Assembly (NCBI GenBank): GCA_018897105.1
Contig: JAHILF010000091.1
Coordinates: forward strand, 1 to 64,000
DNA: 64,000 nucleotides
Direction of reading: 5' to 3'
DNA from: Pseudomonadota bacterium
GTDB lineage: Bacteria > Desulfobacterota > Desulfobulbia > Desulfobulbales > SURF-16
Of the stretch, positions 53,691-62,600 are shown piece after piece (the stretch's first letter is position 1; each line of letters begins with the position of its first letter). The notes under the pieces are model-generated. The model saw nothing but the letters and a program-made list of their open reading frames with translations. It did no database searches and was not told where the DNA came from. The position numbers and the translations under genes were made by a program.

Positions 53691-56024
53691 ATGCTGAAAA
53701 AATTTCTTTTCACCATCCTGTTTTTTACAGTGTCGGTGTTGGTGTTTGCCGACGCATTTTCCTGTCAACCCCTCTGGGCTGCTGAACCCGCAGTCACGGA
53801 AAAAAATCCTGAAAGCGAGGTGCAGGCCGCACCCCAGAGCGATATCGAAGAAAAGCTGAAAAAAATCCAACAGCTGTTGGCAGACAGCAGAGCAGAAAAA
53901 CCAGAGGACCTCGCCCTGCAGCTGGGTATCCCGGTGGAGAAGTTCCAGGAAAAAACCGCTGTTCTGCAGGAAATCGAGGCCGCCTACCAGCGGCAGCTCA
54001 CCGCCCTGGCCAAACAGTCTTCCCTGGCCCAGGAGCAGAAAAACCTGAAGGAGCAGATCGAGTCCCAGCAGGGAGTTCTCGTATCACAGCTGCCGCCTTA
54101 CTCCCTCAGCACCTATGACCAGTATCTTGATCAACTGGAAAAAGCCCAGCAAAGGGAAAAATCGGCAACCGAAACCCTGCAGATCGACAAGAAAAACCTG
54201 GAAGATGCCCATGACGATGTGAACGCAGCTGCCCAGCAGGTGCGGCTCTTGGCGGAAAAAGGCGGCAACGATGGGAATAAAGCCGATTCCTCTGCCCAGG
54301 ACATGCATCTCACCATTGCCAAACTGGAAAATGAGCTGGCCCAGGCAACCCTGGATCTCAATCGCTATATTTTTGACAACACCAAATTTGCTCAGCAGAT
54401 CGCCCAACTGCAGAAAAAAATGATCCAGCAGCAGGTTGACTGGGTCAAATCCCATCTTGCCTATGATGAACAGGACCTGCAGGCAAGGCTGAAACTTCTT
54501 GATGGCCTCAGGCAGAAACTCAAATCGCTCATGACCTCCCTGGCCACTGAGCAACAGGGGGCAGAGGATGCCTGGCTCAAGGCGCAGCAGGAATACAGCG
54601 ACACCTCCATTGATGATGAACTGAAAAAAGAACGAAGCAAATCCTGGCTGGATGCCCGGCAGGCCTGGCGGGATACCTATCAGCAGGTGCTGGAGCAAAC
54701 TGAAAATTCGCTACGGCTCATCTCGCTCAGCGAAGACACATGGCAACGGCGCTATAAGATAATCAAGGGAGATGCAGGTCTCGATGAATTTGCCAGCTGG
54801 GAGAAGGAAACCACGGAATCCCTCCAAAACGTTGAGAGACTCATTGCCATAGCGCAAAATTCCCAGAGCAACCTGCAAACCCAGATCGTCTCCGTGAAGA
54901 TACAGCTCACCAAACAGGGGATGGATCCTGTTGTCGCCAAAAACCTGAACACCATGCTGGAGGCGCTCGATAAACTGTTGGAACGGACGGTTGAATATCT
55001 GTCCAGACTGCAAACCATGTCCCGTTTCCAAACCCGTTTTCTCGCGGAAATCAACGCAAGGCAGCAAGGCATCAAGCTGACCGATGTCCTGCGGGGACTG
55101 AGCGCCAATTTCTTTAAAGTGCTTGACTATGAGCTCTGGGTCATTGACGATAAAGCCGTCACGGTCAGAAAGGCCGTGGTCGCCCTGATGATTCTCCTCA
55201 TCGGTCTGCTGCTGGCCAAATACATCTCCCACTTCACCACCAACCGCATCCTGTTGCGCACCAAGCTCAACGAAAGCGATCGGGCGATTTTTGACCGCAT
55301 CCTCTACTTTCTGATGCTGGTGCTGATCGTGCTTTTTGCCCTGCACACGGTCAATATCCCCCTCACCGCCCTGACCTTTTTGGGCGGCGCCTTTGCCATC
55401 GGCGTAGGCTTCGGCACCCAGAATCTGCTGAATAATTTCATCAGCGGCTTTATTCTCATGCTGGAACGCCCAGTCAAAATCGGCGACACCATTGAGTTTG
55501 AAAACACCATCGGCACTGTCGAGGAAATCGGCATCCGCTGCACCCGCATACGCACGGCCAGCAATGTCCACATCCTGGTTCCCAACAGCAGCCTGCTGGA
55601 AAAAAATATCGTCAACTGGACCCTGTCGGACCATATAATCCGCTGCCAGGTCCGGGTGGGCGTTGCCTATGGCTCAAATGTCCGGGAGGTGTCAAAGCTG
55701 CTTTACAAGGCGGTTGCCGAACATGATAAGATCCTGAAAAAACCGGAACCGATTGTCATCTTCAACGATTTCGGCGACAGCGCCCTGATATTTGACATTT
55801 ATTACTGGATACGGATTGGCGACACCCGCATGGAAAAATTTATCATCGAGAGTAATGTGCGCTTTCTCATCGAAAAACATTTCCGTGAGGGCGACATCAG
55901 CATCCCCTTTCCCCAGCGGGATATCCATCTTGACACCACCCAGCCGCTCAATTTAAGAATTTTCCAGGACAGCGGCGATCCGCAAGCCAAAAAAGGAGTT
56001 GACGCCCATGAGCAACAACCTTAA
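53691..56024 (+). CDS. MscK/KefA-like mechanosensitive channel with long periplasmic coiled coil
   Basis: 777 residues. A signal peptide (KKFLFTILFFTVSVLVFADAFS) is followed by about 430 residues of periplasmic, Gln/Glu/Lys-rich coiled coil (heptads evident around 60-320). A cluster of membrane helices (about 490-600) contains the MscS-type pore helix (LTALTFLGGAFAIGVGFGTQNLLNNFI). The MscS beta and alpha/beta domains follow (ERPVKIGDTIEFENTIGTVEEI, VPNSSLLEKNIVNWTLSD). It releases solutes during osmotic downshock. It overlaps nothing; OMPLA begins 52 nt later in the same direction, so the two may be a membrane-stress unit. Confidence 0.9.
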   Translation: MLKKFLFTILFFTVSVLVFADAFSCQPLWAAEPAVTEKNPESEVQAAPQSDIEEKLKKIQQLLADSRAEKPEDLALQLGIPVEKFQEKTAVLQEIEAAYQRQLTALAKQSSLAQEQKNLKEQIESQQGVLVSQLPPYSLSTYDQYLDQLEKAQQREKSATETLQIDKKNLEDAHDDVNAAAQQVRLLAEKGGNDGNKADSSAQDMHLTIAKLENELAQATLDLNRYIFDNTKFAQQIAQLQKKMIQQQVDWVKSHLAYDEQDLQARLKLLDGLRQKLKSLMTSLATEQQGAEDAWLKAQQEYSDTSIDDELKKERSKSWLDARQAWRDTYQQVLEQTENSLRLISLSEDTWQRRYKIIKGDAGLDEFASWEKETTESLQNVERLIAIAQNSQSNLQTQIVSVKIQLTKQGMDPVVAKNLNTMLEALDKLLERTVEYLSRLQTMSRFQTRFLAEINARQQGIKLTDVLRGLSANFFKVLDYELWVIDDKAVTVRKAVVALMILLIGLLLAKYISHFTTNRILLRTKLNESDRAIFDRILYFLMLVLIVLFALHTVNIPLTALTFLGGAFAIGVGFGTQNLLNNFISGFILMLERPVKIGDTIEFENTIGTVEEIGIRCTRIRTASNVHILVPNSSLLEKNIVNWTLSDHIIRCQVRVGVAYGSNVREVSKLLYKAVAEHDKILKKPEPIVIFNDFGDSALIFDIYYWIRIGDTRMEKFIIESNVRFLIEKHFREGDISIPFPQRDIHLDTTQPLNLRIFQDSGDPQAKKGVDAHEQQP

Positions 56025-56075
56025 TGGAGCCTGTTGCGGCATACCCCGGTGCAACCTCACCCGGTCCGCAAGGCC

Positions 56076-57155
56076 ATGAAAAAAATCCTCGCCTTCACCC
56101 CTGCGGCCCTGCTGCTAGCGCACCTCGCGGCCACAGCCACCTGGGCTGCCGGAGATTTCACCAGTTACGAAGAGTGCCTGGTGGAGACCATGAAAACGGC
56201 GGCTGATTCCATGACCGTCAGCCAGGTGAAGCAGGCATGCGGCCCGTATCTCATGCCTGAACTCGCGACAGAAGCCTCTAACGAAGTGGCCCCTGAGGAG
56301 GAAGCTCCGGCTTTGGACCAAGAGCAAATGGAGGAATTGCCTGCCGTAACCCGTCGGGTCACCTATGAGTCACAAAACCAGGGAAACCTCTTCAACATCA
56401 TCCCGCACAAGCCCAATTATATCCTGCTGGCCAGCTACAACGACCATCTGAGCGGCGAGGGCCTGCAACTCGATGACAGCGAGCTTGACCACACTGAGGT
56501 TAAATTTCAGCTGAGCTTCAAGGTGCCCCTGACCAAGAATCTGTTTGGCTATGAAAATGGCCGGATTTTTGCCGCCTACACCATGAAGTCATTCTGGCAG
56601 GCGTACAACGGAGGCATTTCAAGCCCCTTTCGCGAGACCAACCATGAGCCGGAAATCTTTGTTTCCCTGAAAAGCGACCGGGATATTTTCGGCCTCAACA
56701 ACCCGTACATCCTGGCAGGCCTCTCGCACCAGTCAAATGGACGTAGCGGCGACCGGTCGCGCAGCTGGAACCGAGCCTATCTTGACTTTATTTTCCAACG
56801 GGGCGACTTTGCCCTGAGCATCAAACCCTGGTACCGATTGCCCGAGGGTAGCAAATCCTACCTGGGTGATCCGGGTGGTGACGATAATCCCGATATCTCC
56901 GCCTATATGGGTTATGGCGAACTGACCGGCGGCTGGTCCAAATACGGCCATACCCTGAGCATCATGCTCCGCAACAATCTGCGCAGCAGCCACAACCGCG
57001 GCGCGGTCGAGTTCGGCTGGAGCTTTCCCCTGGGAGACGAGATGCCGCTGAAAGGCTATATTCAGTATTTCAACGGCTACGGCGAATCACTCATCGACTA
57101 CAACCACTCGGTCAACCGTATCGGTGTTGGTTTGCTGCTGACCGACTGGCTCTAG
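56076..57155 (+). CDS. pldA: Outer-membrane phospholipase A (OMPLA)
   Basis: 359 residues. A signal peptide (ILAFTPAALLLAHLAATATWA) is followed by an N-terminal segment of about 100 residues and a 12-strand barrel. The active-site loop LSHQSNGRSGDRSRSWNRAY (about 217-236) has the His-x-Ser of OMPLA, and the Asn that completes the triad is in the same strand pair. The barrel ends in NRIGVGLLLTDWL with an aromatic-type terminal motif. The enzyme hydrolyses phospholipids that flip to the outer leaflet and needs calcium and dimerisation. The context with MscK-like and transporter genes suggests envelope maintenance. Confidence 0.9.
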   Translation: MKKILAFTPAALLLAHLAATATWAAGDFTSYEECLVETMKTAADSMTVSQVKQACGPYLMPELATEASNEVAPEEEAPALDQEQMEELPAVTRRVTYESQNQGNLFNIIPHKPNYILLASYNDHLSGEGLQLDDSELDHTEVKFQLSFKVPLTKNLFGYENGRIFAAYTMKSFWQAYNGGISSPFRETNHEPEIFVSLKSDRDIFGLNNPYILAGLSHQSNGRSGDRSRSWNRAYLDFIFQRGDFALSIKPWYRLPEGSKSYLGDPGGDDNPDISAYMGYGELTGGWSKYGHTLSIMLRNNLRSSHNRGAVEFGWSFPLGDEMPLKGYIQYFNGYGESLIDYNHSVNRIGVGLLLTDWL

Positions 57156-57178
57156 ATTTTCGCCTGCAAAGGGAAACC

Positions 57179-58408
57179 ATGCCCTCGCCCGCTGTCATCA
57201 TCTTCCTGATCACCTATGTGGGCGTCGCCCTGGGCCGCATCCCCGGCCTGACCCTTGACCGGACCGGCATTGCCCTGCTTGGGGCAATCGGCATGATAAT
57301 CAGCGGGACAGTGCCGCTGCCATCCGCCCTGGCGGCCATCGATCTGCCCACCATCGTCCTGCTCTACGCCCTGATGATTCTCTCGGCCCAGCTCCGGCTC
57401 GGCGGCTTTTATACCTGGGTCGCGGGGAAAAGCACCGCCCTGCTTGACCGGCCCCGGCGGTTCCTGCTCATCAGCATGCTGTTTGCCGCCCTGCTCTCCG
57501 CCCTGCTGGCCAATGATATCATCTGCCTGGCCTTCACTCCGGTGCTGACCATGGCGCTCCTCCGGGCCGGACTCAACCCCCTGCCGTTTCTACTGGGCCT
57601 TGCCGCGGCAAGCAATATCGGTTCGGCGGCCACCATCATCGGCAATCCCCAGAATATGCTCATCGGCCAGATCGGCCGATTGCCCTTTGATCATTTCCTC
57701 TACTGGTGCGGACCGCCCGCGCTCATCGCCCTGGCCGGTTCCTATCTCATCATCTGCGCCATCTATCGCAACCGCTTTAGCGCAGCCGTCAGACCCCAGC
57801 CCGCCACCCCGCCGCCGGACTGGCCGCTCTTCAACCTGTGGCAGACCACCAAAGGGCTCTTGGCCGCCTTTGTGCTGCTTGCCCTCTTTTTCACCTCAAT
57901 TCCCAGGGAGCTCTCGGCCATCGCCGTGGCAGGCTTTCTGCTCTGCAGCAGGAAAATGCGCTCCCGGCAGATGATGGAGCTGGTGGACTGGCACCTCATC
58001 ACCCTGTTCTGCGCCCTCTTTATCGTGGTACAGGGCATTGTTGTCGAAGATGTTCCCGGCCGCATCATCGCGGCCATCGGCAGCCGGGGTTTTGATCTCA
58101 CCGGCCTCACCAACCTGGCCGCGGTTTCCACCATCATGAGCAACCTGGTCAGCAACGTGCCGGCCGTCATGCTGCTCATCCGTTTTCTCGACCCGGCCCA
58201 GCCGCTGCAATGGTACGTGCTGGCCCTGTCAAGCACCTTTGCCGGCAACCTGATTGTCATCGGCAGCATCGCCAACCTCATTGTCATTGAACAGGCGAAA
58301 AAACTCGACGTTGTGATCACCTTCCGGGAGCACGCCCGCACCGGGGTGCCGGTGACGCTCTTTTCCCTGCTGGTCCTTGCCCTCTACGCCATGTTTTTCA
58401 CAGGCTGA
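57179..58408 (+). CDS. ArsB/NhaD-type ion transporter (SLC13-like permease)
   Basis: 409 residues, about ten to eleven membrane helices. The repeated half-domains of the ion-transporter superfamily are visible: LLANDIICLAFTPVL with ASNIGSAATIIGNPQNMLIG in the first half, and NLVSNVPAVMLL with SSTFAGNLIVIGSIANLIV in the second. These Asn-rich re-entrant hairpins form the substrate site. Members carry arsenite, sodium/protons or dicarboxylates; the substrate is undetermined. It starts 23 nt after OMPLA and is likely in the same transcription unit. Confidence 0.87.
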   Translation: MPSPAVIIFLITYVGVALGRIPGLTLDRTGIALLGAIGMIISGTVPLPSALAAIDLPTIVLLYALMILSAQLRLGGFYTWVAGKSTALLDRPRRFLLISMLFAALLSALLANDIICLAFTPVLTMALLRAGLNPLPFLLGLAAASNIGSAATIIGNPQNMLIGQIGRLPFDHFLYWCGPPALIALAGSYLIICAIYRNRFSAAVRPQPATPPPDWPLFNLWQTTKGLLAAFVLLALFFTSIPRELSAIAVAGFLLCSRKMRSRQMMELVDWHLITLFCALFIVVQGIVVEDVPGRIIAAIGSRGFDLTGLTNLAAVSTIMSNLVSNVPAVMLLIRFLDPAQPLQWYVLALSSTFAGNLIVIGSIANLIVIEQAKKLDVVITFREHARTGVPVTLFSLLVLALYAMFFTG

Positions 58409-58520
58409 TATTGCTGAAAAATCGGCAAAATATTTACAGTTTGCATTTGACGCTTCCTCAGAAAAACATTACAAATCAAGGAGCTACCCCTATTAACAGA
58501 ACAATAGAGGGAGAATATTT

Positions 58521-58712
58521 TTGCATATTCATTTCCGGCTGCCCACTTGGTCTGATTCAGAGGCGGATGGCCGGTGGGAAGTGGTGCGTGATCAACTTTT
58601 CATGTCAGAGGGAAACGGCGCCATGGAACCCGTGGATCTGATCATCAAGTTCAACTCCAACGGGTCCCCTATTCTGGAGGCAGAGGGCAAAGAATATTGC
58701 CGATGCGACTAA
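58521..58712 (+). CDS. Small protein with TTG start, function unknown
   Basis: A 63-residue frame from TTG 58521, with AGGGAG (58508-58513) seven bases upstream. The sequence (HIHFRLPTWSDSEADGRWEV, then EPVDLIIKFNSNGSPILE) looks protein-like, with a mixed charge pattern and a C-terminal CRC. No family recognised. It is short, so chance remains possible. Confidence 0.35.
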   Translation: MHIHFRLPTWSDSEADGRWEVVRDQLFMSEGNGAMEPVDLIIKFNSNGSPILEAEGKEYCRCD

Positions 58713-58744
58713 TCCTTACCCTTGTTTAGCATGTCATTCCGCGG

Positions 58745-58811
58745 TAGGAGCGGGCCATGCCCGCGACCTTTGTTGCGAAAACACCGCTATCGCGGGCATG
58801 GCCCGCTCCTA
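58745..58811. repeat. Long REP-like palindrome
   Basis: Perfect 22-bp arms: TAGGAGCGGGCCATGCCCGC plus GA on the left, and its complement at 58790-58811. The loop is 23 bases. Partial outer pairing GCGG/CCGC extends it. It is a different family from the palindrome in hsdM but of the same kind (GC-rich, intergenic, REP/BIME-like). Confidence 0.85.
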
Positions 58812-58884
58812 CACCGCGAGACTTTCACAGCAGCGAAGCGGCGTAATCGTTTGCCGCTTTCGTCAATTTTGAAGGTTAAAGCCG

Positions 58885-59199
58885 TTATTTCACTTCACCC
58901 ATGATTTTTATAATGATTTCCTGAGGTTTCACAAATTTATCCCCTCTTCCCGCTTCACGATATGGAAAAAATCACAGCTGACACAACCTTTTACTTTATC
59001 TGCAAAAGAACCATGGACCTGGCCGCCACACAGTGGTCCTGCCACCGCCCAGCAGGCTCTTCCGCCATTTATCCCGTCATTCACACCCTATGGGTGATAA
59101 AAGAGTAAGCGACAGGACATTCACCTAATTCAGCGACCTTATCCCCACCGGGTTGACGTCCACACTCAAAAAAAATTCCCACCAGTTCCGTTTTGCCAT
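58885..59199 (-). pseudogene. Two-CW-domain protein gene, frameshifted
   Basis: From ATG 59199 the product reads MAKRNWWEFF, then after a shift in a T-run ECGRQPGGDKVAELGECPVA. After a second shift it reads NDGINGGRACWAVAGPLCGG followed by QVHGSFADKVKGCVSCDFFH and IVKREEG. These are the successive motifs of two-CW-domain proteins (CWEFxxCGREPGG and CWAxAGxxCGG), with the first CW Cys changed to Trp. One more shift may restore GDKFVKPQEIIIKIMGEVK to the stop at 58885. Family members are small Cys-rich proteins common in anaerobic Desulfobacterota and Geobacter relatives. Confidence 0.85.
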
Positions 59200-59672
59200 T
59201 AGTAATCCACCATTTTGATGAAATAAGGGTTCATTGTTTGTTTATCGAATCTCTGCGGGCTATTATCCCCTGAAACTGCCTCTGGATTCCGGATCAAGTC
59301 CGGCATGACGGATAGCATGCTGGTTTTTTTCATTTTTTTTTTACAAGATCCGCCAACCAGCGCAAGGCACGCATTTTTTAAGATTACTGATCATCTCTTC
59401 TTAAGGAAAACAAGGCGACTATTCCCAGGTACGACTGAGACCTTTCCGTGAAGGACATACCGCTGGCGAAGGACGAAACCACTTTATCCGGTTCCGCATC
59501 GTCAGTATGTTTTCTCCTTTCCGACAATCCAGCGGAGATATTTCCTTTACAATCGCAAACTGCTTTCAAAATTGTGTCAATGCGCTCAAAGGTCCTTCGT
59601 CACTCAGTAATCGCAGCAGTGGGCAATTTTTCAAAGTTCCCATAAAGAGAAATATCTGCCAACATTTTTCAA
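59200..59672. other. Decayed intergenic region with an interspersed hairpin repeat
   Basis: No credible gene. It contains CTGGATTCCGGATCAAGTCC then GGCATGACGG at 59282-59311, a short hairpin repeat of a type widespread in proteobacterial intergenic DNA. The 59384-59570 part could encode a 61-residue minus-strand peptide, but nothing supports it. Confidence 0.45.
59282..59311. repeat. Interspersed hairpin repeat (TCCGGATCAAGTCCGG type)
   Basis: The imperfect stem CCGGA/TCCGG around TCAAG, with GGATTCC and GGCATGACGG flanks, matches a motif commonly scattered between genes in proteobacteria. Only one copy was seen in the window. Confidence 0.5.
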
Positions 59673-62600
59673 TCACTGGCAATCAATCCTGCCATATTCT
59701 CCAGCCAACCCGACAAGCTCCGCCGGTGATAGAGCGGCCTCGGCATTGACAAATGTTGCAAGATCACCGCCGTCTACATCTCCGTCACCGTTATCATCGT
59801 ACAGGCAGGGACAGGAGGGTTGTGGAGAAAAGGACATGCCGTCAACCCACATGGTGAAGCTGTCTCCCCAGACATCCGCGTGAATCTCCACATACTGAAT
59901 AAGCGCGAGATCCGGTGTGCCATGCACCGTGCGCCGCCAGCCGTTCATGGTGTCAGGAGCGGCATCCAGAGGAATCTGATAGGACTGCCAGTCACTCCTG
60001 GCCTCATTAAGCAAATCCTGAGGATTGCCGTCCATGAAATACTGATACTCAAAGTAGTTATTTTCCGCATCCTTCAGGCGTATCCAGGGAGAGCCGCTCT
60101 GGAAGCCTAACTCCGTTTCCGCCAGGAAACTGATGTTCAGGAAATCGACATGGGAGAGATCCCACATTGCCGTAAATGTTCTGGGATAGGTGGCTGCCGT
60201 ATCAAATCCTCCATTGGTGGTGAATTTGAGAGAAGATGTACCGACAAGTGAGATAACAGTATCATCCTGCACTGCAGCGCTTGCCCCTTGAGCCCAGGCT
60301 GCCCAGTCGGTACTGTTTGCTTCAGTCAGTTCAGCAGGCGGACAGTACTGGGGAATCCCGCCAATATTGAGCTGACGCTCAAAAACAACGCTCTCGGTCT
60401 CCCCACGAAACCAGCGACTGTTGACCTCACTGATATCAAGCCAGCAGTAATCAACCCCGCCGTTATACTCCACCCGGAAATGCAGAACACCATTGGTCCC
60501 CACCACGGCCAGATAGCCGAAAGGATTCTGTTTCAATTCGTCGCCTGTGCCGATAATCGGCGCCATCGACGTGTCTATTGCCACATTGGGCAGGAGAAAT
60601 TCACCGTTAACGTCAGTGGTGCCCTGGGCTTTTATCTGGTCGGTTATGACCTTTCCCAAACCAGGTCGCTCGCAATACTGGTACATCTTCACTGTTGCCC
60701 CGGCAAGTGGCTGTCCATTCAAATCCAGGACGCGCAGGCTGATGTTCTCCGGCATATTGTACATATACTGGCCATAATATCCATGGGCCTGGTAGAGCCA
60801 ATGCTCCATGGCAAGACCGCTCTGCTCCGCCAGATAGGGGTTGCAGCTGTGCATCAGGCCGCTTGAGCCGGAATAGCCCTGCCCCGACACGTCATTTTTA
60901 TCGGCAGGAACATCAAGCTGGTAAAGGTCGATGAGGCCGAGCTGGTGTCCCATCTCATGCAGATAGCCATAATCGACATCCTCATCGGCACGATAATAAC
61001 CGGAGTGCCGATACGACGTTTCACCTGCGGGAAAACGGAAGGGAAAGACGGCAAAGGGCAACCGGTCGATCGTCGGGTCGGGATCAGTATCTTTTATGAC
61101 CTCGAGTACATCGAAATGCATCCGCTTATTGGTACCGGCAGCGGCAAATATTTCATTGAAACGGGCCATATTATGGTGCATCCAGTCAATGAAATCATCG
61201 GTCACGGCCAGAGGATATGCAGGGGTATCGATTTCACGGAAATCTTCCAGATACGACTGATCAATATAGGTGAGAAACGGCACGGAAAGACTGTGGATAG
61301 CAAGGACGTTGTTGCCGGCCCGGCTGTCTGTTTCATTAATGCTGAAGAGGATTTCATGATCCTGTCCGTCCCAGGCGAGGATATAAGTCAGTGTGTAAAC
61401 GGCACAGGGATCGAGGTTTACCAGAGGCGATGACTGCTGGACAAGGCTGCCGTCAAGCTTCCAACTGTGGGCCAGGGTACCGCTCCAGGTGTTGCTGCCT
61501 CGATTGCGGATGGTGGCGGTATAGGTGACAGAATCACCGATTGCCGGCCAGCGCGGGGTTTCAGATGTCTGCCCGGCCCCGAGACTGGTGGCGGCGGAAA
61601 AAGTATAGGGGCCGAAACCGCCAGGTTCGGTCACCTCGTAATAGGTGTAATTCGGAGCATAACGGGGGTATCGCGGTGTTCTCGAAATGTTGACGACCTG
61701 CAGATCCGTTTCGTCAAAAGGGGTACGGGGGCCCGCAGACGTAACATCCTTCATCTCGGAGCCGCTAACGGTGCGCGAAGTGACCGCATAGTAATAGCTC
61801 ACCCCATTGACTGCCGTGTCGTCAACAAAGGTGCTTGTCCCTATATCGGCAACAGTGCCCACAGGCGTCATGGCTTCGACGCTGTTGAAATCCGCCTCGG
61901 CACGATAAACGGCATAATCAGCAAAAATACCGGAAGGGTCGGAGAGCGGCTGCCAGGAGAGCGCCACGGCACTGTTGAGGGCCTTGGCCATCAGTCCCTG
62001 AGGGGGATAGAGCTTGCCGCTCGCCTCACTTGTCAAATCAAGGGCGCAGAACAGATTTTCTACATTCTGACTTGGCGTGTCGATGTCGCCGTTAGAAACA
62101 TACCAGATAGTGCGTAGCGGCAGATAAAGGCGGCCATCATCACTGATGGTGGCGCTGGCCTTGGCATTGCCGTCCGGATCGACCTGCAGGGTATCAAGCA
62201 GAGTGGCCTGGCTGCCGTCATCACGCAGGGCATAGTAGGTATCACCGTCATTATTTCCCACCACGATGATATTGTTTTTGGTAACGATGGGCGAGGAGGA
62301 ATCATTCTCCCAGCCCCTGCTTGCAGTGGCATAGATCCATTTGAGCGAACCGTCGACCGTGTTAACGGCATAGAGTACACCGTCTCCTTCCTGGGAATTG
62401 GTCTGGAAATAATACGTGCTGCCGTCAAAACTCAGACAGCCCGTGGACATGGCCCGCTGCCGATTGTTGCTGCCGTCGACATAGTCGTATAACTGCAGTG
62501 CCGGCCCGGTCCACAGAGGCGCGCCATTCTTGTCCAGTCCGATGATATAGATATCATTATCCCCGCCCGGCACATAAATATTGCCGTTTACCGGATCCAC

